A DNA stretch of 64,000 nucleotides from Thermoleophilaceae bacterium (GCA_030448005.1 JAUJNT010000001.1:754293-818292); one strand, 5' to 3'. Shown: positions 42,222 through 51,093, counted from the first letter of the stretch. Notes: generated by a model not told the origin, from the letters alone. Numbers and translations: made by a program.

Positions 42222-42611
42222 CTACTCCGTGCCCGGGGAGAGGCCATCCAGGCGGTCGCGGAAGGCCCGCGCGGCCTCCACCGAAGCGCCGGCCGCCCGC
42301 ACCTGATCGGCGAGTGCCCGGTCGGATGTGACCACCCTGAGGGTGCCCGGCTGAGGATCGGAGCCCACGCGTCGGATGATCTCGGCGTCGCCGGAGTCGC
42401 GGCCGGGACGCGGGGCGTGCCCTATCTCGATGACCCCCGAGGCGATCGGCGCCACCGGAGGCCGTTCGAATACCACCGTGACGTGCGCTCCCGCGGACGC
42501 GGCAAAGCGCTCGAGCACGCCGACCAGCCGCACCATCGCCCCGTGACGGTCCCTCCACCATCCGTCGGGCCGCGATCCGATCACGTTCATGCCGTCCACG
42601 ATCCACCGCAC
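42222..42611 (-). CDS. NYN-domain (YacP-like PIN-fold) RNase-family protein
   Basis: The 129-residue protein reads MRWIVDGMNVIGSRPDGWW, where the Asp and Asn of the first motif are the metal-binding residues of NYN/PIN nucleases. VTVVFERP and DAEIIRRVGSD follow, then RVVTSDRALADQVRAAGA near the end, matching YacP-like NYN proteins. TACGCT lies 8 nt before the GTG (42625-42620), again the leaderless arrangement. RNA substrate is unknown. Confidence 0.85.
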   Translation of the reverse strand: MRWIVDGMNVIGSRPDGWWRDRHGAMVRLVGVLERFAASAGAHVTVVFERPPVAPIASGVIEIGHAPRPGRDSGDAEIIRRVGSDPQPGTLRVVTSDRALADQVRAAGASVEAARAFRDRLDGLSPGTE

Positions 42612-42659
42612 TGTTCCGGAGCGTACGGGGCATGCCTTCGGGCAGGCCCTCTCGCCTCG

Positions 42660-43408
42660 GCTAGCCCGGATCTTGCAGTAGCGACGCCCGGGTTGAGTTT
42701 TTGGGAGCTGGTGTGTGTGAGGCCACGTCGGGCGTCGCGCCGAGGGGTGCCCGGCGGCTCTCCCGGCCGCACCGCGACACGGTCGGGCGGTTTTGGGCAG
42801 GCTTCGCGGGGCGTCTGGCGCCGGCGCGGTGCTGGTCGTCGGCGCGAGGGCAGTCACCGTTAGCCGGCGGGTGCCGGGAGCGCCTTGAGCCTCGCGAAGG
42901 CGGCGGCGAGGTCAGTCGCCCAGGGCCAGCCCGCCGCGAGTCGCAGCTTGGCCTGGCGGGCTGAGAAGGCGAGCCGGGCGGCGACGTGCAGCAGCCGGTA
43001 GCGCAGCCGCTTGGGCTCGGCCTTCGCGAGCTCGCCGCTCAGCACCAGCGCTTGGGTCCAGGCGATCAGGTTATGGGCGATCAGAACGAGCTCGAGCCAG
43101 ACGGTGTTGACCTGAAAGTCGCGGAAGGGGAGGTTGCGAAGGCCCGTGTCCTTGTCTTGGCGGATCTGGTCCTCCACCCGCGCGCGGGCGCGGTGGCGGC
43201 GCTCGATGGTTGCGATGTCCTTGTCTGGCTGGTCGGTCAGGATCACTTGGAAGCGGTGGCCGTCGTGGTCTGTGAAGGACAGCTGTGCGCCGGGGTGCGG
43301 ACGCTCGCGGCGGACGATCACTCTGGACCCCTCCGGCCAGCCGCAGAGGTCGAGCAGGTCAGTCAGCTCGGCGACCTCGCCGTGGTATCGGTCACCCCGA
43401 CCACACAC
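42660..43408 (-). mobile_element. Remnant of an IS1380-type insertion sequence
   Basis: The region between the NYN gene and 43408 holds the 3' part of an IS. The transposase C-terminal part is followed by about 200 nt of non-coding end sequence; near 42665-42680 CGGATCTTGCAGTAG resembles an IS1380-family terminus. The other end is missing: at about 43390-43410 the sequence changes abruptly into an IS66-like fragment on the other strand. No target duplication could be found. Confidence 0.6.
42860..43408 (-). pseudogene. IS1380-family transposase, C-terminal fragment
   Basis: The 182-residue reading frame matches the last third of IS1380 transposases: DLCGWPEGSRVIVRRERPHP, RRHRARARVEDQIR with the catalytic Glu region, KDTGLRNLPF, NTVWLELVLIAHNLIAWTQ and RYRLLHVAARLAFSAR. 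Family proteins have about 450 residues, so the N-terminal two thirds are gone. The in-frame GTG at 43408 is in the junction and not a real start. Confidence 0.8.
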
Positions 43409-43735
43409 ACTTCATCGGACAGACCCTCGAGGACCTGTGCGGCCTTCAGATCACCCCGGCGTCGGTCGAGGCCCTGGTCAAGCAGACCAGCGACGCGCTC
43501 GAGAACCCGTACGCCGCGATCCTCGCGCATGTCGACGAAAGCCCGGTCCGCGGCGCGGATGAGACCAGCTGGCGCCAGGCCGGCCAGGGCACGTGGCTGT
43601 CGGTCGCGACCGACAGCCGACGCCGCGCTGTTTCAGCTCGATCCGCGTCGTGACCGCGACGCCGCCCGCGCGCTGCTGGGCGACGACCCGCAAGGGGTGA
43701 TCGTCACCGACCGCTACTCGTCTACCACTAAACGC
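43400..43735 (+). pseudogene. IS66-family transposase, internal fragment with frameshift
   Basis: THFIGQTLEDLCGLQITPASV, then ADETSWRQAGQGTWLSVATD, match the central DDE part of IS66 transposases in one frame. AALFQLDPRRDRDAARAL and GVIVTDRYS continue it in another frame after about 43618. Both ends are missing. It begins where the IS1380 fragment ends, so one element has probably inserted in or recombined with the other. Confidence 0.7.
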
Positions 43736-43799
43736 GATCACCGCCGACCTCCACGGCCAGCCCGCCCCCGCCCCACTGCCCCCGTAACCCCGTGAACGC

Positions 43800-44300
43800 T
43801 TACCCCTTCGCCAGCCGCTTGTGCACCGATGCCGCTCCGGTCGCGATCGCTGGGCGCGGGTCTTCCCGGGCGTTAGCGACCGCGTCGGCGAGCCCGGTCA
43901 TCCTGCATCTGGCGGCGATGTCCAGTGCCGCGACGGTGACCCAGGTGTCGTCGGGTCCTTCGATGACCTCGCGCAACAGCGGCTCGGCGGTCGACGGCTC
44001 GGCACGCGCAACCTGCAGCAACGCTTCTATTCGGCGGTTGACGTCATGACTACCGCGTCCGCACCGCTGGTACACGCGCACTAGTTCATCGACATCGCCG
44101 GTGGCCGCCAGCCGCTTGAGACGACGCCGGTCGCGCCGGCGTCCATATTGCCTAGCCCCCGTCTCCTCCGCCGCCGACAGACCAGCGTCGGCGGCGGAAT
44201 TGGCGACCATGCCCCGTACCATCCGAACCATCCACCCGAATGCTTGGAGGACTGCTTCGGTGACGGCTTCTATCAGAACATGGACCATGAGCTGCGGCAC
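43800..44300 (-). CDS. Hypothetical helical protein in the IS island
   Basis: The 166-residue protein has an amphipathic N-terminal helix (LMVHVLIEAVTEAVLQAFGW), a basic segment (RQYGRRRDRRRLKRL) and helix pairs resembling TPR/HEAT repeats (DVNRRIEALLQVARAEP, TWVTVAALDIAARCR). No family is recognised. Start GTG 44300 or ATG 44288. It lies 13 nt downstream of the secreted-protein gene on the same strand, so the two are probably one transcript. Base composition appears less GC-rich than the core genes, consistent with transfer. Confidence 0.6.
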   Translation of the reverse strand: MPQLMVHVLIEAVTEAVLQAFGWMVRMVRGMVANSAADAGLSAAEETGARQYGRRRDRRRLKRLAATGDVDELVRVYQRCGRGSHDVNRRIEALLQVARAEPSTAEPLLREVIEGPDDTWVTVAALDIAARCRMTGLADAVANAREDPRPAIATGAASVHKRLAKG

Positions 44301-44313
44301 CCGTGTAGTCAGG

Positions 44314-45105
44314 TCAGCAGATGAAGGTCTTGGCGCAGAACCAGCCCCTGAGCCATTTGGTCACCGCAACAGTGATGTGGCCGTGGAGAAACTGCCGCTC
44401 CAGAGCCCCGGGCATCCAACGGTAGCACCGGACCCTCATACAGGCTTTAATCGCTAGGCCCAGCCAGAACGGGTCAGCTGTGATCCCGTACTCGAAGTCG
44501 CCCGCCCGATGCTCGACGAACTGAACTAGCACGGTGCCATTGACCTCGTAGTGTGTCGGCACGGAGCGGCCGACGGCGTCGCGCGCCCAAGGCGCCGGAA
44601 ACCCCCCTATCAGTTCATCGGTCGAGTCGTAAGCGGCGACAGAGCCGTCATCGTTCAGCTGCAGCCGGGAAACGTCTCCTGACAGCCGGAACTCATAGCG
44701 TTCCGGCGCGGAGGCGTCATCGATGTTTATCAGCGCGCGCATGCCCGGTCCGACCCTTTGTACCGCGACTTGTGCGGCGTCGGTGCCTGCAGCGTCATAG
44801 ACCGTCGTCCCCTCGACCGTGCGTCCTGCGCCAGCCGCCGGTAGATCCAGCTCGAGGTCGCCGCCGAGGTTCACATCTTCCGAGCTCACTGATGGCGCGC
44901 TGGCCACGCCGGTGTCGATTGCCGGCGGCGCCGTTGGCTCAGCCGCAACGGCCGCGTTGATCTCCTGGATCGTGTTGGCCGTCTCGTCCGGGTTGCCAAG
45001 GGCAATGGGCGAGATTGTCATTGCGGCCACCGCCGCGGCGACAGTAAAGGTCGCGAGCGAGGTGGAGCTTCGCCTCGACGAGAACAAATCGAAGCACTTC
45101 CGCAT
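44314..45105 (-). CDS. Secreted protein with Cys-containing cationic C-terminus, unknown function
   Basis: The 263-residue protein has a signal peptide (SSTSLATFTVAAAVAAMTI...ALG) and AAAGGAG 10 nt before the ATG. The middle part has the pattern RALINIDDASAPERYEF, HYEVNGTVLVQFVEHR and EYGITADPFW, which I recognise from orphan secreted proteins scattered in actinobacteria. The last 47 residues (after ADPFW) are hydrophobic and basic, with four cysteines (KACMRVRCYRW ... WFCAKTFIC). No enzymatic motif is seen. Its position between transposase remnants points to acquisition. Confidence 0.72.
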   Translation of the reverse strand: MRKCFDLFSSRRSSTSLATFTVAAAVAAMTISPIALGNPDETANTIQEINAAVAAEPTAPPAIDTGVASAPSVSSEDVNLGGDLELDLPAAGAGRTVEGTTVYDAAGTDAAQVAVQRVGPGMRALINIDDASAPERYEFRLSGDVSRLQLNDDGSVAAYDSTDELIGGFPAPWARDAVGRSVPTHYEVNGTVLVQFVEHRAGDFEYGITADPFWLGLAIKACMRVRCYRWMPGALERQFLHGHITVAVTKWLRGWFCAKTFIC

Positions 45106-45197
45106 GGTGGTGATCTCCTTTCAACAGCTGGCAGGATGATTGGGAGGAGCCAGGCCTCCATGCGTGCGACCCCGTCTGAGTACTTAGTGTATCCCAC

Positions 45198-46300
45198 TCA
45201 ATGTCCGAGATCCGGACGTCGATCAAGCAATGTCGTCCGGGGGTTGTGTGGGTGGTTGACGGTTGTGCTCGCGATGGTAGGAGTTCCGCCGCGGCGGGCG
45301 CGCGCGAGGGCGTGGCGGCGAGCGTCGCGGATCGCGGGCCCGCGGCCGGCGTGCTCATCGTCGGGCGTGACGTAGCCGATCCCGGCGTGCAGTCGGACGC
45401 CGTTGTAGTGGGCGCGGATCGCCTCGAGCTCCTGGCGAGCGCGGCCGGCTCCTCGATCGCCGCGAGCTGGGGCGACTCAGTCTTCAGATGTGAGAGGAAG
45501 CTCTCGATCGGCGCCTGGTCGGTCGGGACGCCCGGGCGCCCGAACTGGGTCGCGATCGCGTGCAGCGCCATGAACTCGCGCGTCGAGCCCGAGGTCATCT
45601 GGGCGCCGTCGTCGGAGACCGCGAGCAGGATCGGCTGGTCTGAGCGCGGGTTGGCCGGGTCGGCGAGCCCGTCAACGCGGGCGGTCGCCTGGTCGAGCAC
45701 GCCCTCGGCCTCGAGCGCGCGCGTGAAGAGGACGGCCACCTGGGTCGATGTCGTCTCGCTGCAGATCAGCTGGTCGATCCACTTGCGGCTGACGAGGTCG
45801 AGATCGCGAGCACCTGGCAGCGCGCGGCGTGGAAGGCCGAGAGGTCATAGCCCCAGACCATCTTCGGGCGATAGCTCACCCACTCGCGCCACGGCGCCTT
45901 GGTGCGCGGCTCTGGCCGCGGGCGGTGAGGCAGAACATATGCAGCCAGGACGCGGTAGACGGTGGCGGGCGAGACCCACACGCGCCCGAGGTAGGAGCCG
46001 CGGTGGGCAAGCTTTCGGTGCGAGCCGTCTGTCTCGCTCCAGTCGGCGTGCAGCGCGAGGATCGCCTCGACCTCTGCGGGCATCAGCCCGTGCACGGGGT
46101 TGCCGCCGTCGGGTCGGTCGGCGAGGCTTCCGGCCCCGCGGCGGTAGGCCCAGCGCCGCGCCCGGCGCTCGTCGAGCGAGAGCACCCGGCAGGCGCGCTG
46201 ATGGATCCAGCCCTCAGCGCTCGCGTGGTCGATCAGCTCGAGCAGCGCCAGCTTTTCCTCCGCGCTGACGCCGGCGGGTATCGGGCCTAGCCCAGGCCTA
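45198..46300 (-). pseudogene. IS3/rve-type integrase transposase, broken by frameshifts
   Basis: The reading frames together give one DDE transposase. It has an N-terminal helix-turn-helix (EKLALLELIDHASAEGW, RACRVLSLDERRARRW), KLAHRGSYLGRVWVSPATVYR, the first Asp in WGYDLSAFHAAR, then after a frameshift near 45810 LVSRKWIDQL. The second Asp block is VSDDGAQMTSGSTREFM and the Glu is in PIESFLSHLKTE. After a second shift near 45435 come ELEAIRAHYNGVRLHAGI and a stop at 45198. Two frameshifts make it inactive unless they are sequencing errors. Terminal repeats were not identified. Confidence 0.8.
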
Positions 46301-46302
46301 GT

Positions 46303-46308
46303 TAGATT
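46303..46308 (+). promoter_or_regulatory. Probable leaderless -10 element (TAGATT)
   Basis: TAGATT, 8 nt, then the GTG start of the DsbA-like gene. The same hexamer is found before purC and dnaK. Confidence 0.45.
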
Positions 46309-46316
46309 GGCCGGCC

Positions 46317-46904
46317 GTGGACAGCGCTGAGCGGCCGGTCTTCTACTACGACCTGGGCTCCCCCTACGCATACCTCGCCGCCGAGCGGGTGAACGCCGTA
46401 CTCCCCGTGGTGCCGGTCTGGCAGCCGATCCTGCTGGGGGGCATCTGGAAGGCCACCGGCGGGGGATCTTGGTCGCTCGGCGACGCACGCGCGCGGGGCA
46501 TGGCGGACGTGGAGGCGCGAGCCGCGCACCATGGCCTGCGACCTCTCCGGTGGCCTCCGGGCTGGCCCAACGACACCCTCGCCGCCATGCGCGCCGCGAT
46601 CTTCGCCCAGAAGGCGGGACGCGTGGTGGCCTACTCCCTCGCCGCCTTCCGGCAGGCCTTCGCCGCGGGGAGGGACCTCTCGAAGACCGACAACGTGCTG
46701 ATCTCCGCCGCGGCGTGCGAGCTGCACCCCGCGGCAGTGCTGAAGGGCATCGAGAGCCGGGCGGTCAAGGAGGGGCTGCGCAGGGCCACCGACGAGGCAG
46801 CCGAACGCGGGGTGACCGGGGTGCCCACGGTGGCCGTCGGCGATCGGCTCTTCTGGGGTGATGACAGCCTCGAGGCGGCCGCCGCCGCTCTGGCGCGTGC
46901 CTGA
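46317..46904 (+). CDS. DsbA-family protein (2-hydroxychromene-2-carboxylate isomerase-like)
   Basis: The 195-residue thioredoxin-fold protein reads FYYDLGSPYAYLAAERV at the site where DsbA has CxxC; here Ser-Pro-Tyr-Ala replaces it, as in HCCA isomerase/GST-kappa relatives. The cis-Pro loop is GVTGVPTVAVGDRLFWG. It therefore probably binds glutathione or mycothiol-type thiols rather than forming disulfides. It is next to the broken transposase and marks the return to core DNA. Confidence 0.85.
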   Translation: MDSAERPVFYYDLGSPYAYLAAERVNAVLPVVPVWQPILLGGIWKATGGGSWSLGDARARGMADVEARAAHHGLRPLRWPPGWPNDTLAAMRAAIFAQKAGRVVAYSLAAFRQAFAAGRDLSKTDNVLISAAACELHPAAVLKGIESRAVKEGLRRATDEAAERGVTGVPTVAVGDRLFWGDDSLEAAAAALARA

Positions 46905-46915
46905 CTCGCGATCCC

Positions 46916-46921
46916 TAGCAT
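46916..46921 (+). promoter_or_regulatory. Probable leaderless -10 element (TAGCAT)
   Basis: TAGCAT, 7 nt, then the ATG of the FKBP lipoprotein gene. Confidence 0.45.
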
Positions 46922-46928
46922 CCGCGCG

Positions 46929-47456
46929 ATGCGCACCCGGAACCTGATCGCCTGCGGCCTCACGGCGCTCTCGCTTTTCGCCGCCGGATGCGGCGAAGAG
47001 GAGGCAGACAAGTCCGACGCGGACTCGGCCGTCGAACAGCAGCCGACCGCTGAGGAGCCCGCGCCGCCGGAGACCGCGGGCGAGGTGAGAGAGAAGCCGA
47101 AGGTGGCAAAGCCCACCGGATCCCCTCCCGAGAAGCTCGTGGTCAAGGACCTCGTGAAGGGCAAGGGCGCAGCGGCCAAGGCGGGCGACCAGATCCAGGT
47201 CAACTACGTGGGCGTGAGCTTCAAGAACGGCAAGGAGTTCGACTCCTCCTTCGATGCCGGCCAGCCGTTTCAGTTCCGGCTCGGCGCGAGCGAGGTGATC
47301 CCCGGCTGGGACCAGGGGCTCGAGGGCATGCGAGTGGGTGGCAGGCGCAGGCTCACGATCCCCCCGGACCTGGCCTACGGGGCGGAGGGCTCGCCCCCTG
47401 CGATCGGACCCGACGAGACGCTCGTCTTCGTGATCGACCTGCTCGGCAAGGGTTAG
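46929..47456 (+). CDS. FKBP-type peptidyl-prolyl isomerase lipoprotein
   Basis: The 175-residue protein has a lipobox (SLFAAGC) and an acidic/proline-rich linker to about residue 65. One FKBP domain follows: VNYVGVSFKNGKEFDSSF, FRLGASEVIPGWDQGLEGM, RRRLTIPPDLAYG and ETLVFVIDLL. It should catalyse prolyl cis-trans isomerisation on exported proteins at the outer face of the membrane. Confidence 0.93.
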   Translation: MRTRNLIACGLTALSLFAAGCGEEEADKSDADSAVEQQPTAEEPAPPETAGEVREKPKVAKPTGSPPEKLVVKDLVKGKGAAAKAGDQIQVNYVGVSFKNGKEFDSSFDAGQPFQFRLGASEVIPGWDQGLEGMRVGGRRRLTIPPDLAYGAEGSPPAIGPDETLVFVIDLLGKG

Positions 47457-47498
47457 GTCAGGCCGCCCGGCGCTCGGTTCATGGCGGGCGCTACAGGG

Positions 47499-47504
47499 TA
47501 GAGT
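47499..47504 (+). promoter_or_regulatory. Probable leaderless -10 element (TAGAGT) of the E1alpha-E1beta-E2 operon
   Basis: TAGAGT, 8 nt, then the ATG at 47513. AAGG is only 3 nt before the ATG, which is too close for a normal ribosome binding site. Confidence 0.45.
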
Positions 47505-47512
47505 CGAAGGTA

Positions 47513-48718
47513 ATGACAATCGAGAACGTCACGCCTGACCTGGCCTCGGAGGGAACGGGCGTCGCCGGCTCCCCGCACCCCCTCCCGAGTCGCGACACGT
47601 GCGAGAAGGTGCTCGAAAAGATGCTCCTCGTCCGTCGCTTCGAGGAGCGCGCCGGGGAGATGTACGCCAAGGCCAAGATCGGCGGCTTCCTGCACCTCTG
47701 CATCGGCGAGGAGGCCACCATCGTGGGCGCCACCCAGGCGCTGCGCGACACCGACTACCTCATGTCGACCTATCGCGAGCACGGGCAGGCGCTGGCACGC
47801 GGCACGCCCTCCGCGGAGGTGATGGCCGAGCTGTTCGGCAAGGCCACCGGCTGCTCGGGCGGGCGAGGCGGGTCCATGCACCTGTTCGACATGAAGCGCC
47901 GGTTCCTCGGCGGCTACGGGATCGTGGGCGGCAACCTGCCGCTCGCGGCCGGCGTGGCGCTGGCGTCGGACTACACGGGCACCGATGACGCCACCCTCTG
48001 CATGTTCGGCGACGGCGCCACCAACCAGGGCACCTTCGGCGAGACCATGAACTTCGCCGCCCTGTGGAGCCTGCCGGTGGTCTTCATGGTGATCAACAAC
48101 CAGTTCGGCATGGGCACCGCGCTCGAGCGCCACTCCGCCGTCACGGACCTCTCGCAGAAGTCCGCCGGCTTCGGAGTGCCCGGGGCGCGGTGCGACGGCA
48201 TGGACCTGCTCGACGTGCACGCCTGCGTGAGCACCGCTCTCGAGAAGGCGCGGGGGGACCGCGTCCCACAGCTCGTCGAGGCGGTCACGTATCGCTACCG
48301 CGGGCACTCGATGGCCGATCCCGAGGAATACCGCACGAAGGAGGAGGTGGAGAAGTGGCTGGGGCGTGACCCGATCGCCGCCTTCTCCAAACGGGTTGTC
48401 GAGGAGGGGGTGCTGGGCGAGGAAGAGGTCAAGAGGCTCGACGAGGACGCGATGAGGGCCGTGGACGAAGCGGTCAAGTTCGCCGACGAGTCGCCCTTCC
48501 CCGACCTTTCCTCGCTCTACGACGACATCTACGTGATCGGCGACCAGGTACGCCGCCCCTACTGGTCCACCGACCTGCGCTCGCCCGACACCCACCGCGG
48601 CGAGGAGGAACGGCAGGCCGGCGAGGTCGCCCACGAGCTGGCCGAGCTGGGCTCTCTCCACGAGCCGGAGACCGACGAGCAGCAGCGCGAGGCCCGGGCC
48701 CGCGGCGAGGGCGGCTGA
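47513..48718 (+). CDS. pdhA: Pyruvate dehydrogenase E1 component, alpha subunit
   Basis: This TPP enzyme subunit decarboxylates pyruvate (or a related 2-oxoacid). Of 401 residues, the conserved parts are STYREHGQALARG, CSGGRGGSMHLFD, GGYGIVGGNLPLA, the TPP motif MFGDGATNQGTFGETMNFA...NN and the loop TYRYRGHSMADPEEY, which favours PDH over branched-chain enzymes. The C-terminal 60 residues are a charged extension without homology. Stop and E1beta start overlap (TGATG). Confidence 0.93.
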   Translation: MTIENVTPDLASEGTGVAGSPHPLPSRDTCEKVLEKMLLVRRFEERAGEMYAKAKIGGFLHLCIGEEATIVGATQALRDTDYLMSTYREHGQALARGTPSAEVMAELFGKATGCSGGRGGSMHLFDMKRRFLGGYGIVGGNLPLAAGVALASDYTGTDDATLCMFGDGATNQGTFGETMNFAALWSLPVVFMVINNQFGMGTALERHSAVTDLSQKSAGFGVPGARCDGMDLLDVHACVSTALEKARGDRVPQLVEAVTYRYRGHSMADPEEYRTKEEVEKWLGRDPIAAFSKRVVEEGVLGEEEVKRLDEDAMRAVDEAVKFADESPFPDLSSLYDDIYVIGDQVRRPYWSTDLRSPDTHRGEEERQAGEVAHELAELGSLHEPETDEQQREARARGEGG

Positions 48719-49701
48719 TGCCACAGATGCGCTACCGCGAGGCGCTGAGGCTGGCGCTGCGGGAGGAGATGCAGGCCGACGAGAACGTCTTCCTCATGGG
48801 CGAGGACATCGGCGTCTTCCAGGGTGCGTTCAAGGTGACCCAGGGGCTGCTCCAGGAGTTCGGCGAGAAGCGGGTGCGCGACACGCCCATCTCTGAGAAC
48901 ACGATCGTGGGCATGGGCGTCGGCGCGGCGATGACGGGTCTGCGACCGGTGGTCGAGATCATGACCGTGAACTTCTCCCTGCTGGCCCTCGACCAGATCG
49001 TGAACTGCGCCGCGTCCATCCGCTACATGTTCGGCGCCCAGGTGTCGGTTCCGATGGTGATCCGGATGCCCCAGGGCGCCGGCCACCAGCTGGGGCCCAC
49101 GCACTCCCACTCCTTCGAGGCGCTCTACCTGCACGTGCCCGGGCTGCTCGTGGCCGTGCCGAGCACCGCGGCCGATGCCCACGGGCTGCTCAAGGCGGCC
49201 ATCCGCGACGACAATCCGGTGATCTTCATCGAGCACGAGACGCTCTACGGCCGCCGCGGCGAGGTGCCCGAGAACGCCGAGCCGATCAACTTCGGGGAGG
49301 CGGTCGTGCGGCGCGAGGGCAGCGACGTCACGATCATAGGGATCTCCCGGATGGCCGAGACCGCCCTGAAGGGCGCCGAGCAGCTGGCCGCCGAGCACGC
49401 GATCGAGTCCGAGGTGATCGATCCCCGCACCCTGCGGCCCCTCGACCTCGACACGATCCTCGAGTCGGTCAGGAAGACCAACCGCGCGGTCATCGTGGAG
49501 GAGGGATGGCCCCACGGCGGGGTGGGCGCCAACATGGCGGCATTGATCCAGGAGCAGGCATTCGACTGGCTCGACGCACCGGTGGCGCGCGTGGCGGGCG
49601 GCGACGTGCCGATGCCCTACTCGAAGCCGCTCGAGCAGGCGGCGTTCCCGCACGAGGAGCACGTGGTGAGCGCGGCTCTCTCGACGTTCCGGGACCTCTG
49701 A
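48718..49701 (+). CDS. pdhB: Pyruvate dehydrogenase E1 component, beta subunit
   Basis: The 327-residue partner of E1alpha. Motifs are MGEDIGVFQGAFKVTQGL, DTPISENTIVGMGVGAAM, RMPQGAGHQLGPTHSHSFEAL, HVPGLLVAVPSTAADAHGL and, in the C-terminal domain, VIDPRTLRPLDLDTI and EEGWPHGGVGANM. E1 forms an alpha2-beta2 tetramer with TPP at the interface. It lies 3 nt before E2. Confidence 0.94.
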   Translation: MPQMRYREALRLALREEMQADENVFLMGEDIGVFQGAFKVTQGLLQEFGEKRVRDTPISENTIVGMGVGAAMTGLRPVVEIMTVNFSLLALDQIVNCAASIRYMFGAQVSVPMVIRMPQGAGHQLGPTHSHSFEALYLHVPGLLVAVPSTAADAHGLLKAAIRDDNPVIFIEHETLYGRRGEVPENAEPINFGEAVVRREGSDVTIIGISRMAETALKGAEQLAAEHAIESEVIDPRTLRPLDLDTILESVRKTNRAVIVEEGWPHGGVGANMAALIQEQAFDWLDAPVARVAGGDVPMPYSKPLEQAAFPHEEHVVSAALSTFRDL

Positions 49702-49704
49702 GCC

Positions 49705-51093
49705 GTGGCGTCCGACGTGCTGATGCCGCGGCTGTCGGACTCGATGGAGGAGGGCACTGTGCTCAAGTGGCTCGTCGAGGCGGGCGGCGAGGTGAGCCGT
49801 GGCCAGCCGCTCGTCGAGATCGAGACCGACAAGGCCAACATGACCTACGAGGCCGACTCGGACGGAGTGCTGCTCGAGGTCCTGGCCCAGGCGGGCGACA
49901 CCCTGCCGATCGGCGAGCCGATTGCGCGGATCGGCCAGGCGGGCGAGGCTTCCTCGAGCGCAGCGGCGGACGCCGAGGGCGGCGCGGAACCCGGAGAGAA
50001 CGGCGGCCCCGGCAGGGATGGGGCGCCCGAGGTTGGGGCGGATGCGGGGCCCGGACAGCAGCAGGCACACGCCGACGCGGCGCCGGTTCCCGAGCCGGCA
50101 GCGACAGCGGTCTCCGCGGCCGCGCCCGAGCCGCCCCCGCCCGAGGCGGCCGGCGGCAACGGGCGCATCAAGGCCTCACCGGTGGCCCGGCGTGTGGCGG
50201 GCGAGCTTGGTGTGGAGCTCGCGCAACTCGAGGGAACGGGCCCCGGCGGGCGGATCCTGAAGGCCGACGTGGAGGCGGCGGCCATACGGGGGCCCGTCCC
50301 GCACGAGGAGGGCAGCCAGGAAGCCACGGACGAGCCGCCCCGCGAGGCCATCCCACCGGACGTGGTCACCGCACCGGGTGTGAGCGCCGCGCCGGAGACG
50401 GGCGCCAAGGGAGAGGTCACCGTCCAGGAGCTGACCCGCCTACAGCGCACGGTCAGCCGGCGCATGGCCGAGTCGAAGGCCACCGTGCCCGACTTCTCGC
50501 TCGAGCTCGACGTTGACATGACGCTCTGCATCGAGCTGCGCGACCGCCTGAAGGAGCAGGTGGAGCGTGCCCCGTCGTACAACGACATGGTGGTGAAGGC
50601 AGCGGCCCTGGCTCTGCGCGAGCACCCGCGCGTGAACGGCGGCTACCGGGACGGCCGGTTCGAGCTCTACTCCAAGGTCAACGTGGGTGTGGCGGTGGCG
50701 GCCCGGGACGCGCTCGTGGTGCCGGTCGTTCCCGACGCCGACCAGAAGTCTCTCGGCGAGATCTCCCGCCAGGCCCGCAGGCTGATCGAGCGGGTGCGGG
50801 ACGGCGAGATCACGCCGCCGGAGCTGAGCGGCGGCACCTTCACCGTCTCGAACCTGGGCATGTACGGGATCGAGCGCTTCACCGCGATCATCAATACGCC
50901 CCAGGCGGCCATCCTGACCGTCGGCGCCCTGGAGAAGAAGGCGACGGTGGACGAACGCGGACGCGTGGTCGCCCGCGACATGTTGACCCTGACCCTCGTC
51001 TGTGACCACCGCATCCTCTACGGCGCCGACGGCGCGCAGTTCCTGGCTCGCGTGCGGGAGCTGCTCGAGCGCCCGTTGTCACTGGCGCTCTGA
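49705..51093 (+). CDS. pdhC: Dihydrolipoamide acetyltransferase (E2) of the PDH-type complex
   Basis: The 462-residue protein has one lipoyl domain (residues 1-80) with the lipoyl Lys in IETDKANMTYEAD and an Ala/Pro/Gly-rich linker. A peripheral-subunit-binding domain follows (KASPVARRVAGELGV...GTGPGGRILKADV), then the catalytic domain with TVSRRMAESKATVPDF, GTFTVSNLGMYGI and the terminal CDHRILYGADGAQFL, which carries the catalytic His. The GTG start is 3 nt after E1beta. The last 76 nt overlap the convergent epimerase frame. Confidence 0.94.
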   Translation: MASDVLMPRLSDSMEEGTVLKWLVEAGGEVSRGQPLVEIETDKANMTYEADSDGVLLEVLAQAGDTLPIGEPIARIGQAGEASSSAAADAEGGAEPGENGGPGRDGAPEVGADAGPGQQQAHADAAPVPEPAATAVSAAAPEPPPPEAAGGNGRIKASPVARRVAGELGVELAQLEGTGPGGRILKADVEAAAIRGPVPHEEGSQEATDEPPREAIPPDVVTAPGVSAAPETGAKGEVTVQELTRLQRTVSRRMAESKATVPDFSLELDVDMTLCIELRDRLKEQVERAPSYNDMVVKAAALALREHPRVNGGYRDGRFELYSKVNVGVAVAARDALVVPVVPDADQKSLGEISRQARRLIERVRDGEITPPELSGGTFTVSNLGMYGIERFTAIINTPQAAILTVGALEKKATVDERGRVVARDMLTLTLVCDHRILYGADGAQFLARVRELLERPLSLAL

